DNA of 64,000 nucleotides from Erythrobacter sp. 3-20A1M (GCF_018636735.1 NZ_CP045200.1:2696001-2760000), one strand, 5' to 3'; counted from the stretch's first letter, positions 1 through 9,600 are shown. Notes: generated by a model from the letters alone, not told the origin. Numbers and translations: made by a program.

Positions 1-1
1 G

Positions 2-1285
2 ATGTATCTCCCGTCCGAGATTCAGTCGGTGAAGCAGGCGGACTACGCCGTTTACGGCATGGTGAACTTCGGCAGCGACGATCTGCTGGGCAACGTCCGC
101 TTTGCCGGCAATGTCGGCCTGCGGTTCGTCTCGACCGATCTGCGGTCGGCCAGCTCGCGTGGTCCCGGCACGCCCGACTCCGTCGGGATCGCAGCGCCCT
201 TCAACAGCGTCATCGACCCACAGACCGGCGACGTCATTACCGCTGGGCGGTGTAGTCCGCAGGCTCGCCCTCCTGAAGCAGGGGGCGGCACCGCAATTCC
301 GGGCGGCGTCTGCAACATCGGGATCGATGCGTATAATGCGCTGCAGAATTTCCTCGACGGCAGTTACGAATACACCGCGGTCACGAACCACTACAGCTAT
401 CTGCTTCCGAGCCTGAACCTGCGGTTCGGTCTTACGGACGACCTCGTTCTTCGTCTCGCCGCATCGAAAGTCCTGACCCGGCCCGAGAACGGCTATATTC
501 GGAACTACTTCACGGCCAGCCTCGACACGTCGGGCAACTTCACCGGCACCGCCGGGGCTCCGACGTTGCTCCCAGCGACCGCGTGGCAGTTCGACGCCAG
601 CCTCGAATGGTATTTCGCCCGCGTCGGCTCGCTAACGGTCAATGCGTTCTACAAGAGCATTCACAACTTCTTCTATCAATCGGTGCGCCAGGAAACGATC
701 CGCAACGCATCGCTGGAAGAGCGTGAGGTGACCGTTCGTGGGCCGGCGAACTTCGACGGATACGGCAAGATCAAGGGTGTCGAGGTTGCATACCAGCAGA
801 CGTTCGATTTCCTGCCAGCACCGCTCGACGGGTTCGGTGTGAATGCGAACTACACGTATCTCGAGAGTTCGGGGCTGCCCAATTCCTTCCTCAACGGCGG
901 GAATGTGCCGACCAATTCGACCGTGCCGCCGGGCAATCTGCCGCTCGAGCAATTGTCGAAGCACAACTACAATATCGGCGGGTTCTACGAGAAGGGACCG
1001 ATCTCGGTCAGGGCGGCGTACAACTGGCGTTCCCGCTTCCTGCTTACGGCTTCGGACGCCATCTTCCCGTATTACTCGATCTACAACGAACCGACGGGGC
1101 AGCTCGACGCTTCGGCCTTCATCAACATCACACCCGACCTCAGGATCGGTGTGCAGGGCGTGAACCTTTTGAACGAAGTGACGCGGACGTCGCAGTCCTA
1201 CTCCGGCGATCCGGCGGATCTGGCGCCGCGATCCTACTTCATGAACGACCGACGGTTCTCGTTCATCCTGCGCGCGAATTTCTGA
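2..1285 (+). CDS. TonB-dependent receptor, C-terminal part (5' truncated by window edge)
   Basis: The 427 visible residues read as the beta-barrel half of an outer-membrane TonB-dependent receptor. They show alternating hydrophobic/aromatic strands, long surface-loop stretches, a conserved LNEVTRTSQSY-type segment near the end, and a C-terminal Phe (FSFILRANF) typical of proteins inserted by the Bam complex. Family members are about 900-1000 residues, so the plug domain and signal peptide lie upstream of the window; the Met codon at base 2 is probably internal. It sits next to a block of xylan-active enzymes, so uptake of xylo-oligosaccharides is a reasonable inference from context, but nothing in the visible part fixes the substrate. 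A strong terminator follows the stop codon. Confidence 0.85.
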   Translation: MYLPSEIQSVKQADYAVYGMVNFGSDDLLGNVRFAGNVGLRFVSTDLRSASSRGPGTPDSVGIAAPFNSVIDPQTGDVITAGRCSPQARPPEAGGGTAIPGGVCNIGIDAYNALQNFLDGSYEYTAVTNHYSYLLPSLNLRFGLTDDLVLRLAASKVLTRPENGYIRNYFTASLDTSGNFTGTAGAPTLLPATAWQFDASLEWYFARVGSLTVNAFYKSIHNFFYQSVRQETIRNASLEEREVTVRGPANFDGYGKIKGVEVAYQQTFDFLPAPLDGFGVNANYTYLESSGLPNSFLNGGNVPTNSTVPPGNLPLEQLSKHNYNIGGFYEKGPISVRAAYNWRSRFLLTASDAIFPYYSIYNEPTGQLDASAFINITPDLRIGVQGVNLLNEVTRTSQSYSGDPADLAPRSYFMNDRRFSFILRANF

Positions 1286-1309
1286 CGCGCTCGGTCTTCG
1301 GACGGGGAG

Positions 1310-1345
1310 GGGCCGCTACCTACGGGTGGCGGCCCTTTCCTTTTT
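1310..1345 (+). terminator. Rho-independent terminator of the TonB-dependent receptor gene
   Basis: An 11-bp stem, GGGCCGCTACC (1310-1320) with GGTGGCGGCCC (1325-1335), has one G-T wobble and a TACG loop. It is followed by TTTCCTTTTT and starts 25 bases after the receptor stop codon. Confidence 0.9.
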
Positions 1346-1385
1346 AGGGACCGCATGCTCCTCGCGCGCCGCGGCTGCCGGGGGC

Positions 1386-1422
1386 AAAAAAAGAGCAGCG
1401 ACCCTATCCGGATTCGCTGCTC
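1386..1422 (-). terminator. Rho-independent terminator of the GH3-GH3-GH10 operon
   Basis: A perfect 9-bp inverted repeat (GAGCAGCGA 1393-1401, TCGCTGCTC 1414-1422) lies 25 bases past the GH10 stop codon on the minus strand. A run of seven A on the plus strand (1386-1392) gives the U-run on the minus transcript. With the terminator at 1310-1345 it forms a convergent pair between two operons. Confidence 0.9.
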
Positions 1423-1447
1423 TCAAGTCGCACAGAAGATTGCGTTG

Positions 1448-2653
1448 TCAGCTTGCCGCGGCGAGCGCTCCCGCGATAGCGGCGCGCATCGGTTTTGGCC
1501 GGTATTCGGAATCGTAGGGCGCGCCGCGCACTTCCAGCCCGTCCTGACGCTTCGCCGGATCGAAATCCTGGAGCCAGTTGAACTTGTCCACCATGCCCCA
1601 CGCGAGAATGTCGTCGAGATAGTCGCCGTATTCGAGCATCACGTCGAAATAGCGCCGCGCGTAATCGGCGACCCGCGCGTCGCGGACCGTAGTATCCCCC
1701 GGTAAAGCGCGGTCCTTCACGTCGAACTCGGTAATCAGCAGACGATAGCCCATGCCCGTCACCTCATCCAGGAAGGCGCGCCATTCGCGTTCCATGTAGG
1801 GAGAAACGCCGGTGGCGGGATCGACGTCGAAGATCTCGATATGCGACTGGATGCCCAGCGCGTCGACCGGCGTCCCGCGCTTGCGGAACCCCTCCAGCAG
1901 GCGCAGCACGTCGGGCACGTGCCGGTTGCCCACGATGTGCGCCGGCTCCCAGCTCATGTAGTCGTTATAGACCAGTTGCGCGTCGGGCAGCTGCTCGCGC
2001 GCGGTGTGGAAAGCGAGGTCGAGTACCGCCTCGGGGCTGCCCATCGCGCGGCTCAGGCTCGTTTCCATCGGCCGGTTCGTGTCGTGATCGATCGCCTCGT
2101 TGACGACGTCGTAGCTGTGGATGATCCCGCGATAGCGGTCGGTAACGGTGCGGATGTGCTCGGTCACGAGGCGCTCGGCCTCGGCGCGCGGATTGGCACC
2201 GTAATCGTAATCGTTCAGCCATTGGGGAAACCATTGCGGGCGATGCCACAACAGCGTGTGGCCGCGCACGGCCAGGTCGTTCGCCTGTGCCCAGGCGACG
2301 ATCTGGTCCATCCGGGTGAAGTCGTACTGGTCCGGGCCGGGGCGGGTCGCCTGCCATTTCAGCTCGTTCTCGGGCACGACCAGCCCGCATTCGGTCGCCA
2401 CCAGAGCCGCATAGCGCGGGTTCTGGATCGACCCGGCGTCGGTCCGGCCCGGCGTGGAGGCGATGGCGCTGCCGAAATGCCGTCCGCCGCGCATGGCGAT
2501 ACTGTCCAGGCTGCCACCAGTCGGGATCGGGAAGCGCGCCGCTTCGACACCGCCGCTGAACATGGCGGAACGCGCGGCACAGGCGGCAAGGGGCAGGGCG
2601 GCCATGCCGGTCAGGGCGGCACGGCGGCTCATCGGAAACATGCGTTCGGTCAT
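1448..2653 (-). CDS. GH10 endo-1,4-beta-xylanase, exported
   Basis: A 401-residue GH10 xylanase that would cut the beta-1,4-xylan backbone. The acid/base Glu is in YDVVNEAID (E186) and the nucleophile in LLITEFDVKD (E309), with the family's WHRPQW and QSHIE segments in the expected places. The N-terminus carries SRR followed by a hydrophobic stretch and LAAC (Cys25), so Tat export and/or lipidation is possible. The ATG at 2653 was chosen because it overlaps the stop of the upstream GH3 gene as ATGA, implying translational coupling. It is the last gene of a three-gene minus-strand operon and is followed by a strong terminator. The family call is firm; cell location (periplasm or outer-membrane lipoprotein) is inferred. 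Confidence 0.95.
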   Translation of the reverse strand: MTERMFPMSRRAALTGMAALPLAACAARSAMFSGGVEAARFPIPTGGSLDSIAMRGGRHFGSAIASTPGRTDAGSIQNPRYAALVATECGLVVPENELKWQATRPGPDQYDFTRMDQIVAWAQANDLAVRGHTLLWHRPQWFPQWLNDYDYGANPRAEAERLVTEHIRTVTDRYRGIIHSYDVVNEAIDHDTNRPMETSLSRAMGSPEAVLDLAFHTAREQLPDAQLVYNDYMSWEPAHIVGNRHVPDVLRLLEGFRKRGTPVDALGIQSHIEIFDVDPATGVSPYMEREWRAFLDEVTGMGYRLLITEFDVKDRALPGDTTVRDARVADYARRYFDVMLEYGDYLDDILAWGMVDKFNWLQDFDPAKRQDGLEVRGAPYDSEYRPKPMRAAIAGALAAAS

Positions 2654-5031
2654 ACGATCTCCACTTGCGCGGTCTTCAGGTTTGCGCTGCTGTTGCCCGC
2701 CGACAGCATCACGGGGCCGGGCAGGTTCACTTCGTTCATCTCGCGGTCCCAGATCGCCAGCTGGCGTGGTTCGATCGCGAATCTCAGCGTGCGCCGCTCG
2801 CCCGCCGCCAGCGTGACCCGCTGGATGCCCTTGAGCTCCAGCAAGGGCTGCGTGATCGGCAGGTCTTCGCGCGTTACGTAGAGCTGGACGACCTCGTCGC
2901 CACCCCGTTCGCCCGTGTTTTCGACCTCGACCTCGACTTCGATCGCCTGCGTGGAGGCGTAGGTTTCTCGGCTGGTCCGGGGCGCGCTTACCGAGAATTC
3001 GGTGTAACTGAGTCCGTGCCCGAAGGGGAACAGCGGGGCCTTGTCGTCGAACAGATAGCCGCGCCGCGCGCTCGGCTTGTGATCGTAATAGAACGGCACC
3101 TGCCCGGCATCGCGCACGACGGTGACCGGCAGCTTTGCGCCGGGGTTGATCCTGCCCAGCAGCGCCTCCGCCATCGCCGTGCCGCCTTCCTGCCCCGGAT
3201 ACCAGCATTCGAGCATCGCGTCGGCCTTCGCTACCGCGTTGGGCCAGCTCGGCGGTCGCCCGTTTATCGCGGCGATCACCAGCGGCTTACCGAGCGCGGC
3301 GAGGGCATCGACCAGTTCGTTCTGCTCCCCGACCAGATCGAGATCGGTTCGGTCGCCGAGGTGGTTCTTCGCGAAGCCTTCGCGGCTTGTCTGCTCGGTA
3401 TCGCCGATCGCGAGCACGATCGTGTCGGCGGCTTGCGCAACCGCGACCGCTTCGGCGATCAGCTCGCGATTGCGCGCCGGTTCGGCGAGCTCCACTTCAT
3501 CGACCGAGCGATCCTCGCTGGTGGTGATGAAGACGCCCTGCGCGGTCGTGAAATCGACATCGGGAGCGAGCGCGCGCAGACCCTCGATCAGGCTCACGGT
3601 CTGTTTCGGGACTGACGAGTACCCGCCCAGCCGGGCGATCGCGTGGTTCGGACCGATCACCGCGACCCGGCCCATCCGCGCGGGATCGAGCGGCAGGGTG
3701 TCGTTCTCGTTCTTGAGCAGGCACAGCCCCTTGCGCGCCGCCTCAAGCGCCAGCGCGCGCGCTTCGGCATTGCCGGTGATCCGCTCGGCGAGCGCAGCGT
3801 CCCCATAGGGGTTCTCGAACAGGCCGGCGCGCATCTTGAACGTCAGCATGCGGGCGCAGGCTCGGTCGATCAGCTCCACCGGGACGCTACCAGCCGCGAC
3901 TCCGCCGGCCAGCATGGCGTAGGCCTGCCCATCGGGCAGTTCGCTGTCCACGCCCGCCTCCAGCGCCTGCAACGCCGCGTCCGCCTCGTCGCGGGCGACT
4001 TGATGCAGCGTCGCGAGCTCGTGCACGCCGCCGTAATCGCTCACGATCAGGCCGTCGAAGCCCCATTCGCCGCGCAGAACCTCGCCCAGCAGCCATGTGT
4101 TGGCGTGGCTCGGGATGCCGTCGATCTCGTTGTAGCTGGGCATGACCGCGCCGATCGAGGTGCGGCGCACGACCTCGCGGAACGGCTTGAAGAAATTCTC
4201 TCGCAGATCGCGCCGCGCGGTCTGGGCCGGGCTGACATTGTTGCCGCTTTCGGGCTGGCCGTGGCCCGTCATGTGCTTGAGCGTGGCGAAGACCTTGCCC
4301 GGCGCGAGCCGGTCGAACTTGCCCGGCCCCTGCAGTCCCTCGACTGCGGCGACGCCCATCTCGGCGCACAGATAGGGGTCCTCGCCCCAAGTCTCCTCGA
4401 TCCGGCCCCAGCGTGGATCGCGCACGATATCGACCACCGGGCTGAGCACCAGCGGCACGCCGCGGGCGCGCACCTCGCGCGCGATCACCGCCTGGACGCG
4501 GCGCATGAGGTTCGTGTCGAAGCTGCCCGCCAGCGCGATGGCCTGGGGGAACATGGTCGCCTCGGTCGCCATATAGCCGTGGAGCGATTCCTCGTGCAGC
4601 AGCACGGGGATGCCCAGTCGTGTGTCCGCCAGCGCCCAGCGCTGCAGCGCGTTGATGAAATCCACGGTCTGCTTTGGCGTGCGCCAGCGGGCCGCAGTAC
4701 CACCCGCCGCACCGGTGATGCCCGGCACGCCGCGCTTGTCCGAAGGGCGGGTGACGTGGCCGATCCCGTCGGGGAACGCCGCGCTTGCCTTTGCCGGGTC
4801 GAATTCCAGCCCCTCGATCATGTCCGCCTTCTGCGCCCACGCTGCGCGCAACTGCGCGATCTTCTCGGGCAGCGTCATGCGCGCCAGCAGGTCCGACACG
4901 CGCGAGGGGATCGGGGCGCGCGCGTCCCTGTAAAGCGGCCCGGCGGCGGCGAAGGCGGCGGGCGCCTGCGCAAACGCCAGCGCCGAAGCGCTGCCGCCCG
5001 CCAGAAGCTTTATGGCGCCACGCCGGTCCAT
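2650..5031 (-). CDS. GH3 beta-xylosidase/beta-glucosidase (first of tandem pair)
   Basis: A 793-residue GH3 enzyme with an N-terminal (beta/alpha)8 domain, an alpha/beta sandwich domain and a C-terminal fibronectin III-like domain. The nucleophile Asp lies in GLIVSDYGG (D332); the upstream KHMTGHG and RWGRIEETWGEDP blocks are typical of the family. The N-terminus MDRRGAIKLLAGGSAS followed by an Ala-rich segment resembles a Tat signal, suggesting a periplasmic enzyme. The start at 5031 shares one base with the stop of the neighbouring GH3 gene (TAATG). It closely resembles that neighbour across its length, so the pair probably arose by duplication. In this setting release of xylose from xylo-oligosaccharides is the likely role; sequence reading alone cannot separate xylosidase from glucosidase. 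Confidence 0.93.
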   Translation of the reverse strand: MDRRGAIKLLAGGSASALAFAQAPAAFAAAGPLYRDARAPIPSRVSDLLARMTLPEKIAQLRAAWAQKADMIEGLEFDPAKASAAFPDGIGHVTRPSDKRGVPGITGAAGGTAARWRTPKQTVDFINALQRWALADTRLGIPVLLHEESLHGYMATEATMFPQAIALAGSFDTNLMRRVQAVIAREVRARGVPLVLSPVVDIVRDPRWGRIEETWGEDPYLCAEMGVAAVEGLQGPGKFDRLAPGKVFATLKHMTGHGQPESGNNVSPAQTARRDLRENFFKPFREVVRRTSIGAVMPSYNEIDGIPSHANTWLLGEVLRGEWGFDGLIVSDYGGVHELATLHQVARDEADAALQALEAGVDSELPDGQAYAMLAGGVAAGSVPVELIDRACARMLTFKMRAGLFENPYGDAALAERITGNAEARALALEAARKGLCLLKNENDTLPLDPARMGRVAVIGPNHAIARLGGYSSVPKQTVSLIEGLRALAPDVDFTTAQGVFITTSEDRSVDEVELAEPARNRELIAEAVAVAQAADTIVLAIGDTEQTSREGFAKNHLGDRTDLDLVGEQNELVDALAALGKPLVIAAINGRPPSWPNAVAKADAMLECWYPGQEGGTAMAEALLGRINPGAKLPVTVVRDAGQVPFYYDHKPSARRGYLFDDKAPLFPFGHGLSYTEFSVSAPRTSRETYASTQAIEVEVEVENTGERGGDEVVQLYVTREDLPITQPLLELKGIQRVTLAAGERRTLRFAIEPRQLAIWDREMNEVNLPGPVMLSAGNSSANLKTAQVEIV

Positions 5032-7448
5032 TATTCGGCCACCGTCAGCTTGACCTCCTGCAAGTCCATCGAGTCCGGACCGACCATGATGGTGAACTCG
5101 CCCGGCTCGACCACATGCTTCATCTCGCGGTTCCACAGCGCAAGCGAGTCCGGGCGGATGGCGATATCGACCTGCTTCGTCTCGCCCGGTTTCAGGCTGA
5201 TCCGGCGGAAGCCCGCCAGTTCCTTTATCGGGCGCGTGACGCTGCTGACCTCGTCGCGCAGATAGACCTGCACCACCTCGTCGCCCGCCATCTTGCCGCT
5301 GTTCGTCACGGGTACGCGCACGGTCACACCTTCTCCGGGGCGGATCGTCGCGTTCGACAGAGTCGGCGCGCCGAAGGTGAAGTCGGTGTAGCTGAGGCCG
5401 TAGCCGAAGGGGTAGAGCGGGGTCACCTCGCTGAAGAGATAACCGCGCCGCGCGCTCGGCTTCGCGTCGTAGAATACCGGAACCTGGCCCACGTCGCGCG
5501 CGACCGTGACCGGCAGCTTGCCGCCCGGATTGACGCGCCCGAACAGCGCATCGGCGATCGCGTTGCCCTGCTGCTCGCCCGCATACCACGCCTCCAGGAT
5601 TGCGTCGGCATTGGCGGCGACGTTGGGATAGCTCGGCGGACGCCCATTGATCAGTACCACGACCACGGGTTTGCCCAGCGCCTTCAGCGCATCGAACAGA
5701 TCGTTCTGCTGCCCGACTAGATCGAGGTCGGACCGATCGCCGAGATGTTCGTCGCCCCAGCCTTCGCGGCTGGTCTGCTCGGTGTCGCCGATAAAAAGCA
5801 GGATCGTGTCCGCATCCTTCGCCGTCTCGACCGCCTGCGCGATCATGCGCGCATTTTCCGCCGGGTCGCCGAGCTCGACCTCGTCTGCCCACCAGTCGTC
5901 GTTCTTGGTGACGACGACGCCGGGGCTGGTGACGATGTTGGCCCGGTCGCCGACGAGCGTGCGGATGCCCTCCAGTGGAGTCACCGGATCGCGCGGGATG
6001 CCGTAATAGCCGCCCAGTCGCGCGACGTCGGCATTGGGGCCGATCACCGCAATGGTAGGCTTCGCAGCCGTAGCCTTGGCAGGCAGGGCGAGGGGCAGCG
6101 CACCTTCGTTCTTCAGCAGCACCAGCGACTGTTCCGCCGCCTTGCGCGCCAGTGCGACGCCTTTCGGCCCGTTGGAGGCGAGCGCGGGCTTGGTGTCGGT
6201 GACGAAGGGCTGCTCGAACAGACCGGCATTGAACTTCATGGTCAGGATCTTGCGCACGGCATTGTCGATCCGTTCGCGCGAGACCTTGCCGTCCTTCGCC
6301 TGCTGCAACAGCGTCGAGAACGAGACGCCGTCGGGGAAATCGATGTCGACCCCGGCGTCCAGCGCGTAGCGGGCCGCCTCAGGCACATCGGCGGCGATAT
6401 GGTGGCGGGTGACCATTTCCTCGATCGCGAAATAGTCGCTGACGATCGCGCCGTTGTAACCCCATTCCTTGCGCAGGATGTCGTCCAGCAGCCATTTGTT
6501 CGAATGGCTCGGAATTCCGTCGATCTCGTTGTAGCTCGCCATGACCGCGTCGATCGCGGTGCGGTCGATCACCTGCCGGAACGGGGGGAAGAAGATGTCG
6601 CGCAGCTCGCGTTCGCCCATGTCGGCAGGGCCGGTATTGGTCCCGCTCTGCGGCTGGCCGTGCCCGGTCATGTGCTTGAGCGTGGCCATGACATGCCCCG
6701 GCTTCAGCTTCGGGTCCTTGCCCACGCCTTGCAGGCCCTCGACCGCGGCCACGCCCATCTCGCCGACCAGGAACGGGTCCTCGCCGAAGGTTTCCTCGAT
6801 CCGGCCCCAGCGGGGATCGCGCGCGACGTCGACCACGGGTGAGAGAACCTGGTGGACGCCGCGCGCCCGAACCTCGCCCGCGATGAGGGAATTGGCATCG
6901 CGAATGAGGTCCGGATTCCATGTGGAGGCGAGCCCGATCGGGATCGGGAAGCTGGTCGCATCGCGCGCGGCGAGGCCGTGGAGCGACTCCTCATGCGTCA
7001 GGACCGGGATGCCCAGCCGCGTGTTCTCGCGCGCCCAGGTTTGCAGCGCGTTCACATAGACGATGCTTTCCGCGATGCTGCGGGGCGGGGTGACGCGCGG
7101 GCTGCCTGCGCCCAGCTTGTCGCTCGGGCGGGTGAAGAAACCGAGGCCGTCGGGATAGCGCGCCGAAGCCTTTTCGGCATTGAAACTATAGTCGTCGTTC
7201 TGGATTTCCGCCTTCTCGAGCCAGATGCTGAGCATCTGCGCGACCTTCTCCTCCAGCGTCATGCGCTGGAGCAGGTCCTCCACCCGCTGCTCGACCGGAA
7301 GCGAGGCGTTCCAGTAGGGGGCATCCGGCATCGGCTTCGCGGCGGTTGTAGTGGCGGCAGCCTGCGCGATTGCAGGAGTGGCCAGAGGGCTGGCGAGAGC
7401 CAGCAGTCCAGCACCGGCGGCGAGCGCGGCGCGCTTCATGGTCAGCAT
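5031..7448 (-). CDS. GH3 beta-xylosidase/beta-glucosidase (second of tandem pair)
   Basis: An 805-residue GH3 enzyme with the same domain order as its downstream paralogue and the nucleophile in AIVSDYF (D338). A classical signal peptide (MKRAALAAGAGLLALASPLATPAIAQA) indicates export. The ATG at 7448 was preferred over 7439 and over upstream Met codons because GGGAGAGGGA sits 7 bases before it; starting upstream would place a regulatory palindrome inside the coding region. It is the first gene of the GH3-GH3-GH10 operon, and the operator at 7497-7510 lies 48 bases ahead of the start. A xylan-oligomer role is inferred from the neighbours. Confidence 0.93.
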   Translation of the reverse strand: MLTMKRAALAAGAGLLALASPLATPAIAQAAATTTAAKPMPDAPYWNASLPVEQRVEDLLQRMTLEEKVAQMLSIWLEKAEIQNDDYSFNAEKASARYPDGLGFFTRPSDKLGAGSPRVTPPRSIAESIVYVNALQTWARENTRLGIPVLTHEESLHGLAARDATSFPIPIGLASTWNPDLIRDANSLIAGEVRARGVHQVLSPVVDVARDPRWGRIEETFGEDPFLVGEMGVAAVEGLQGVGKDPKLKPGHVMATLKHMTGHGQPQSGTNTGPADMGERELRDIFFPPFRQVIDRTAIDAVMASYNEIDGIPSHSNKWLLDDILRKEWGYNGAIVSDYFAIEEMVTRHHIAADVPEAARYALDAGVDIDFPDGVSFSTLLQQAKDGKVSRERIDNAVRKILTMKFNAGLFEQPFVTDTKPALASNGPKGVALARKAAEQSLVLLKNEGALPLALPAKATAAKPTIAVIGPNADVARLGGYYGIPRDPVTPLEGIRTLVGDRANIVTSPGVVVTKNDDWWADEVELGDPAENARMIAQAVETAKDADTILLFIGDTEQTSREGWGDEHLGDRSDLDLVGQQNDLFDALKALGKPVVVVLINGRPPSYPNVAANADAILEAWYAGEQQGNAIADALFGRVNPGGKLPVTVARDVGQVPVFYDAKPSARRGYLFSEVTPLYPFGYGLSYTDFTFGAPTLSNATIRPGEGVTVRVPVTNSGKMAGDEVVQVYLRDEVSSVTRPIKELAGFRRISLKPGETKQVDIAIRPDSLALWNREMKHVVEPGEFTIMVGPDSMDLQEVKLTVAE

Positions 7449-7496
7449 CGAAATATCCCTCTCCCAGCTGGGCGAGCTTGACTGCACGGCCCCTTG

Positions 7497-7510
7497 TGGT
7501 AGCGCTACCA
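7497..7510. promoter_or_regulatory. LacI-family operator, perfect palindrome
   Basis: TGGTAGCGCTACCA is a perfect 14-bp palindrome in the 64-bp gap between the divergent GH3 and GH67 genes. Related sites occur at 18697, 23741 and 27401, all at the heads of hemicellulose genes. The form with a central CG is typical of LacI-family operators, and it resembles what I recall of the xylose-repressor motif in Caulobacter. The regulator is probably the LacI protein encoded at 9647. Confidence 0.85.
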
Positions 7511-7512
7511 TG

Positions 7513-9600
7513 ATGAGGGTGAGAGGGGTTGTCAACCGACTTACGGTCGCATGCGCGATGATCGTCGCGACGTGGTGCCTCGTGTCGCCCGCAGCGGCGG
7601 AGGACGGTTACGATCTATGGCTGCGCTACTCTCCGCTGGAAGGGGAAGCACGCACCGCGCTCGACCGGTTCGATCCGGTGATCGTGCGGCCCGCCGGTGC
7701 GCACAGCGATACTGTCGACATCGCGGTAGCCGAGCTGGAGCGGGGCCTGTCGTCGCTTATGGAACGACCGCTCCACGCCGGCGGAACGGGCGCGATAGCG
7801 CTCGAATGCAATGCCGCGGTGGAAGGCGCGCGGGACGGTTACGATATCGCCGGCAGCGACACAGGCATCACGATCCGGTCTGGCAGCGACACCGGCTGCC
7901 TTTACGCTGCCTTCTCGTTGCTGCGGTATCTGTCGCTCGGCAACGATCCGCACGCCGTCGATCTGGCGTCCTCGCCCGCAATGCCGCTGCGCATGCTCGA
8001 CCATTGGGACAATCCAGACGGCAGCGTGGAGCGCGGTTATGCCGGGCGTTCGATCTTCGACTGGTGGCACCTGCCCGAGGTGCTCGACCGGCGGATAATC
8101 GACTACGCGCGCGCCAACGCCTCGATCGGCATCAACGGCGTGGTCGTGAACAACGTCAACGCGAGCGCGCTGTTTCTCACACCGCGCTATCTGCCCAAGC
8201 TGAAGCGGCTGGCGGATGCATGGCGGCCCTACGGCATCCGCCTGTATATTTCCGCCCGCTTCAGCGCGCCCAGAGACATCGGCGGGCTTGCCACCGCCGA
8301 TCCGCTGGATCCGGCGGTTCGCGCCTGGTGGAGGGCGCGCGCGGAAGCTATCTACGCGGCCATCCCCGATTTCGGCGGCTTTCTGGTCAAGGCGAACTCC
8401 GAAGGTCAACCCGGGCCGCAGGACTATGGCCGCACCCATGCCGATGGCGCGAACATGCTGGCGGCGGCGCTGGGCGAGCGGGGCACGGTGATCTGGCGCG
8501 CCTTCGTCTATTCGGCCGAGGACGAGACCGATCGCGCGAAGCAGGCCTACGAGGAATTCGCCCCGCTCGACGGGCAATTCGCGGACAACGTGGTCCTCCA
8601 GGTCAAGAACGGCCCGATCGATTTCCAGCCGCGCGAGCCCTTCCACCCCCTGTTCGGTGCGATGCCAAACACGCGGCTGATGCTGGAGGCGCAGGTCACG
8701 CGCGAGTATCTGGGGCAGGGCAGCGGCATCGCCTATCTCGCGCCTATGTGGACCGAGGTGCTGGGTGCGCAGACCGGGCGCGGCGGGACGGTTGCGCAAG
8801 TGATTGCCCATGGTGGGATGGCGGGGGTCGCCAATACCGGCTCCGCGCGCAACTGGTCGGGCACCGACTTCGATCAGGCGAACTGGTATGCGCTAGGCCG
8901 GCTGGCATGGGACCCGGCATTGGTGAGCGACGAGATCGCACGCGAATGGGCGGCGCAGACCTTCAGCCGCGATCCCGCCTTTCCCAACCGGGTGGTGCCG
9001 ATGATGCAGCGCAGCCGACAGGCGGTGGTGGATTACATGACCCCGCTCGGCCTCGCGCACCAGATGGCGACCGGGCATCACTACGGGCCGGGTCCATGGG
9101 TATGCGATCTTGCCCGGCCGGAATGGAACCCGTGCTATTACAGCCGCGCCGACGCCGAGGGGATCGGCTTCGACCGCACCGCCTCGGGCAGCGACGCGCT
9201 CGCGCAATACGCGCCTGCCATCGCCGAAGGGTGGGAAGACCCGGCAGCGATGGACGAGGATTACCTGCTGTGGTTCCACCATCTGCCGTGGGACTTCGAA
9301 ACCCGCTCGGGCCGACCGCTGTGGGACGAACTCGTCCACCGCTACGATCGCGGTGTTGCCGAGGTCGAGACGATGGCCCGAACCTGGCGGAGCCTGCGGC
9401 CCTATGTCGATCCGGAGCGATACCGCGCTGTCGCCGAAACGCTGAACATCCAGCAGCGCGAGGCCAAGTGGTGGCGCGATGCCTCGCTTGCCTACTGGCA
9501 ATCGATCAACCACCTGCCGCTGCCTGCCGGAACCACGCCGCCCGAGCATGACCTGGAATATTACCGCGCGCTCGCCTTTCCCGAGGCACCGGGCCAATGA
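7513..9600 (+). CDS. GH67 alpha-glucuronidase, exported
   Basis: About 695 residues with the GH67 hallmark EDGYDLWLRY right after the signal peptide and conserved SEGQPGPQDYGR and VKNGPIDFQPREPF blocks that hold the acid and base residues of the family. The enzyme removes 4-O-methyl-glucuronic acid from the end of xylo-oligosaccharides. The ATG at 7513 (or adjacent 7510) gives a clean signal peptide: RVRGVVNR, a hydrophobic core, then SPAAA before EDGYD. No Shine-Dalgarno precedes it, because the operator abuts the start codon, so a leaderless transcript is possible. The alternative ATG at 7558 would remove the basic part of the signal. It heads an operon with the LacI gene (46 bases downstream) and xylD. 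Confidence 0.92.
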   Translation: MRVRGVVNRLTVACAMIVATWCLVSPAAAEDGYDLWLRYSPLEGEARTALDRFDPVIVRPAGAHSDTVDIAVAELERGLSSLMERPLHAGGTGAIALECNAAVEGARDGYDIAGSDTGITIRSGSDTGCLYAAFSLLRYLSLGNDPHAVDLASSPAMPLRMLDHWDNPDGSVERGYAGRSIFDWWHLPEVLDRRIIDYARANASIGINGVVVNNVNASALFLTPRYLPKLKRLADAWRPYGIRLYISARFSAPRDIGGLATADPLDPAVRAWWRARAEAIYAAIPDFGGFLVKANSEGQPGPQDYGRTHADGANMLAAALGERGTVIWRAFVYSAEDETDRAKQAYEEFAPLDGQFADNVVLQVKNGPIDFQPREPFHPLFGAMPNTRLMLEAQVTREYLGQGSGIAYLAPMWTEVLGAQTGRGGTVAQVIAHGGMAGVANTGSARNWSGTDFDQANWYALGRLAWDPALVSDEIAREWAAQTFSRDPAFPNRVVPMMQRSRQAVVDYMTPLGLAHQMATGHHYGPGPWVCDLARPEWNPCYYSRADAEGIGFDRTASGSDALAQYAPAIAEGWEDPAAMDEDYLLWFHHLPWDFETRSGRPLWDELVHRYDRGVAEVETMARTWRSLRPYVDPERYRAVAETLNIQQREAKWWRDASLAYWQSINHLPLPAGTTPPEHDLEYYRALAFPEAPGQ

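Noticed and set aside
7551-9551. 666-residue open frame on the plus strand overlapping GH67
   Set aside because: It is the alternative frame of a high-GC gene; it is Arg-rich with no family motifs, while the GH67 frame has all expected features.
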